Positions 5,967 to 6,537 of a DNA stretch of 6,537 bases are shown in pieces. The number at the start of each line of letters is the position of its first letter. Position 1 is the first letter of the stretch. This DNA is from JBGTCY01 sp041748615 (lineage in GTDB: Bacteria > Bacteroidota > Bacteroidia > Chitinophagales > CAIOSU01). Where the stretch lies: positions 1 through 6,537 of the forward strand of contig JBGTCY010000242.1 of the NCBI GenBank assembly GCA_041748615.1, read 5' to 3'. The notes beneath the pieces were generated by a model that saw only the letters and a program-made list of their open reading frames with translations, was not told the DNA's origin and searched no databases. The position numbers were made by a program, and so were the translations under genes.

Positions 5967-6523
5967 TGCATGAAGCCGTTAATCGAAAGAAAAAAATAAG
6001 CTACATATAACCCCGCAGCGATATACAATCCGCGCGTGGCATACAAATAAACGGAAACGCAGTTGATGAACATCCAATACAACCAGTTTTCCAAAATCAT
6101 GTGCGCCATCATGAATGTGGCGATGAAACTGAAGACCGTTGTGAAAGAGTCTATTATCGGAAGTTGAGCTTTTGTGAATCGCTTCAACAGCATACCTGCA
6201 AGCAGGGTGACGAGCACACCGCCCACTACCATAACCACATTTTGCTTGACACCTAAACTGCTCACCTGAAATTCATCCGACAAACCCCACGTAAGCCAAC
6301 CGTAAACAGCGGCAAAAAGATAAAACACATGAAGCACCGTTTCCGCCAACAATCTTTTTTTAAAAACCAGATAGATGAAAATAATTGAGGCGATAATTGC
6401 AGCGGGCCAGCAGAGGATACTTTCATAAGTAATCAGCAGCGTGTAACCAATGCTGAAAATCACGGCTGCTGATTCGAGGAGCAGTAAACGGTTAATAGCA
6501 GGAAGGCGGTTGAAAATATTCAT
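5957..6523 (-). CDS. pnuC: PnuC-family vitamin-precursor transporter (nicotinamide riboside or thiamine, PnuC/PnuT)
   Basis: This 188-residue integral membrane protein is predominantly hydrophobic, with about seven membrane segments, and has the length expected for the family. Visible landmarks are YGWLTWG (74-80), PIIDSFTTVFSFIATFMMA (122-140) and ENWLYWMFIN (145-154, containing W-x-x-W), followed by YLYATRGLY. PnuC carriers let a vitamin precursor diffuse across the inner membrane, and a cytoplasmic kinase then traps it; the overlapping downstream gene supplies that kinase. The segment I-A-T-F-M-M-A has threonine where, as I remember, many nicotinamide riboside PnuCs have glutamine, so substrate may differ; thiamine (PnuT-like) is the main alternative. 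Only 14 bases upstream are in the window, so its promoter, any preceding gene and any riboswitch are unseen. Confidence 0.9.
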   Translation of the reverse strand: MNIFNRLPAINRLLLLESAAVIFSIGYTLLITYESILCWPAAIIASIIFIYLVFKKRLLAETVLHVFYLFAAVYGWLTWGLSDEFQVSSLGVKQNVVMVVGGVLVTLLAGMLLKRFTKAQLPIIDSFTTVFSFIATFMMAHMILENWLYWMFINCVSVYLYATRGLYIAAGLYVAYFFLSINGFMQWL

Positions 6524-6537
6524 GCATTTCTCGCCCC

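Overview
The window looks like Bacteroidota chromosome. The signs are an N-terminal carboxypeptidase-regulatory-like domain ahead of a TonB-dependent receptor plug, a type IX secretion (T9SS) C-terminal sorting domain, TAnnTTTG-type -7 promoter elements, absence of clear Shine-Dalgarno sequences, and a TPP riboswitch in front of what looks like an outer-membrane receptor. I cannot name genus or species.

Layout, left to right. (1) At the left edge, minus strand, is the first 71 codons of an exported protein with a carboxypeptidase-regulatory-like domain, probably a TonB-dependent receptor. A complete TPP (THI-box) riboswitch precedes it, with a plausible -7 element just upstream of the aptamer. 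(2) At 531-1322, plus strand, is a small toxin-antitoxin neighbourhood: an orphan UPF0175-type antitoxin-like gene, a good promoter, then an antitoxin/RelE-ParE-type toxin pair overlapping by 4 nt. (3) At 1501-4057 is a promoter and a complete TonB-dependent receptor of the haem/haemoglobin-receptor-like class; its real start is probably ATG 1553 rather than the upstream GTG at 1535. (4) A perfect 33-nt palindrome lies at 4062-4094, followed by a secreted serine hydrolase of the beta-lactamase/class C PBP fold with a T9SS sorting domain. (5) At 5433-6523, minus strand and convergent with the hydrolase, is a PnuC-family vitamin transporter overlapping by 10 nt a NadR-like nucleoside-kinase-type P-loop ATPase.

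How the parts may work together. The PnuC transporter and the kinase form a classic import-and-trap pair: facilitated uptake of a vitamin precursor across the inner membrane, then ATP-dependent phosphorylation. From family knowledge, Bacteroidota often place such PnuC-like carriers with TPP-riboswitch-controlled outer-membrane receptors for thiamine. Here a riboswitch/receptor unit and a PnuC/kinase unit lie about 5 kb apart on the same strand, separated by the toxin-antitoxin genes and the receptor/hydrolase pair. Thiamine rather than nicotinamide riboside is therefore a real possibility for the transporter, but the sequence alone does not decide it.

I found no rRNA, tRNA, CRISPR array, transposase or phage gene. 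I do not see a clearly new multi-gene system. The least explained items are the orphan UPF0175 gene, the intergenic palindrome, and the substrates of the two receptors and the PnuC carrier.
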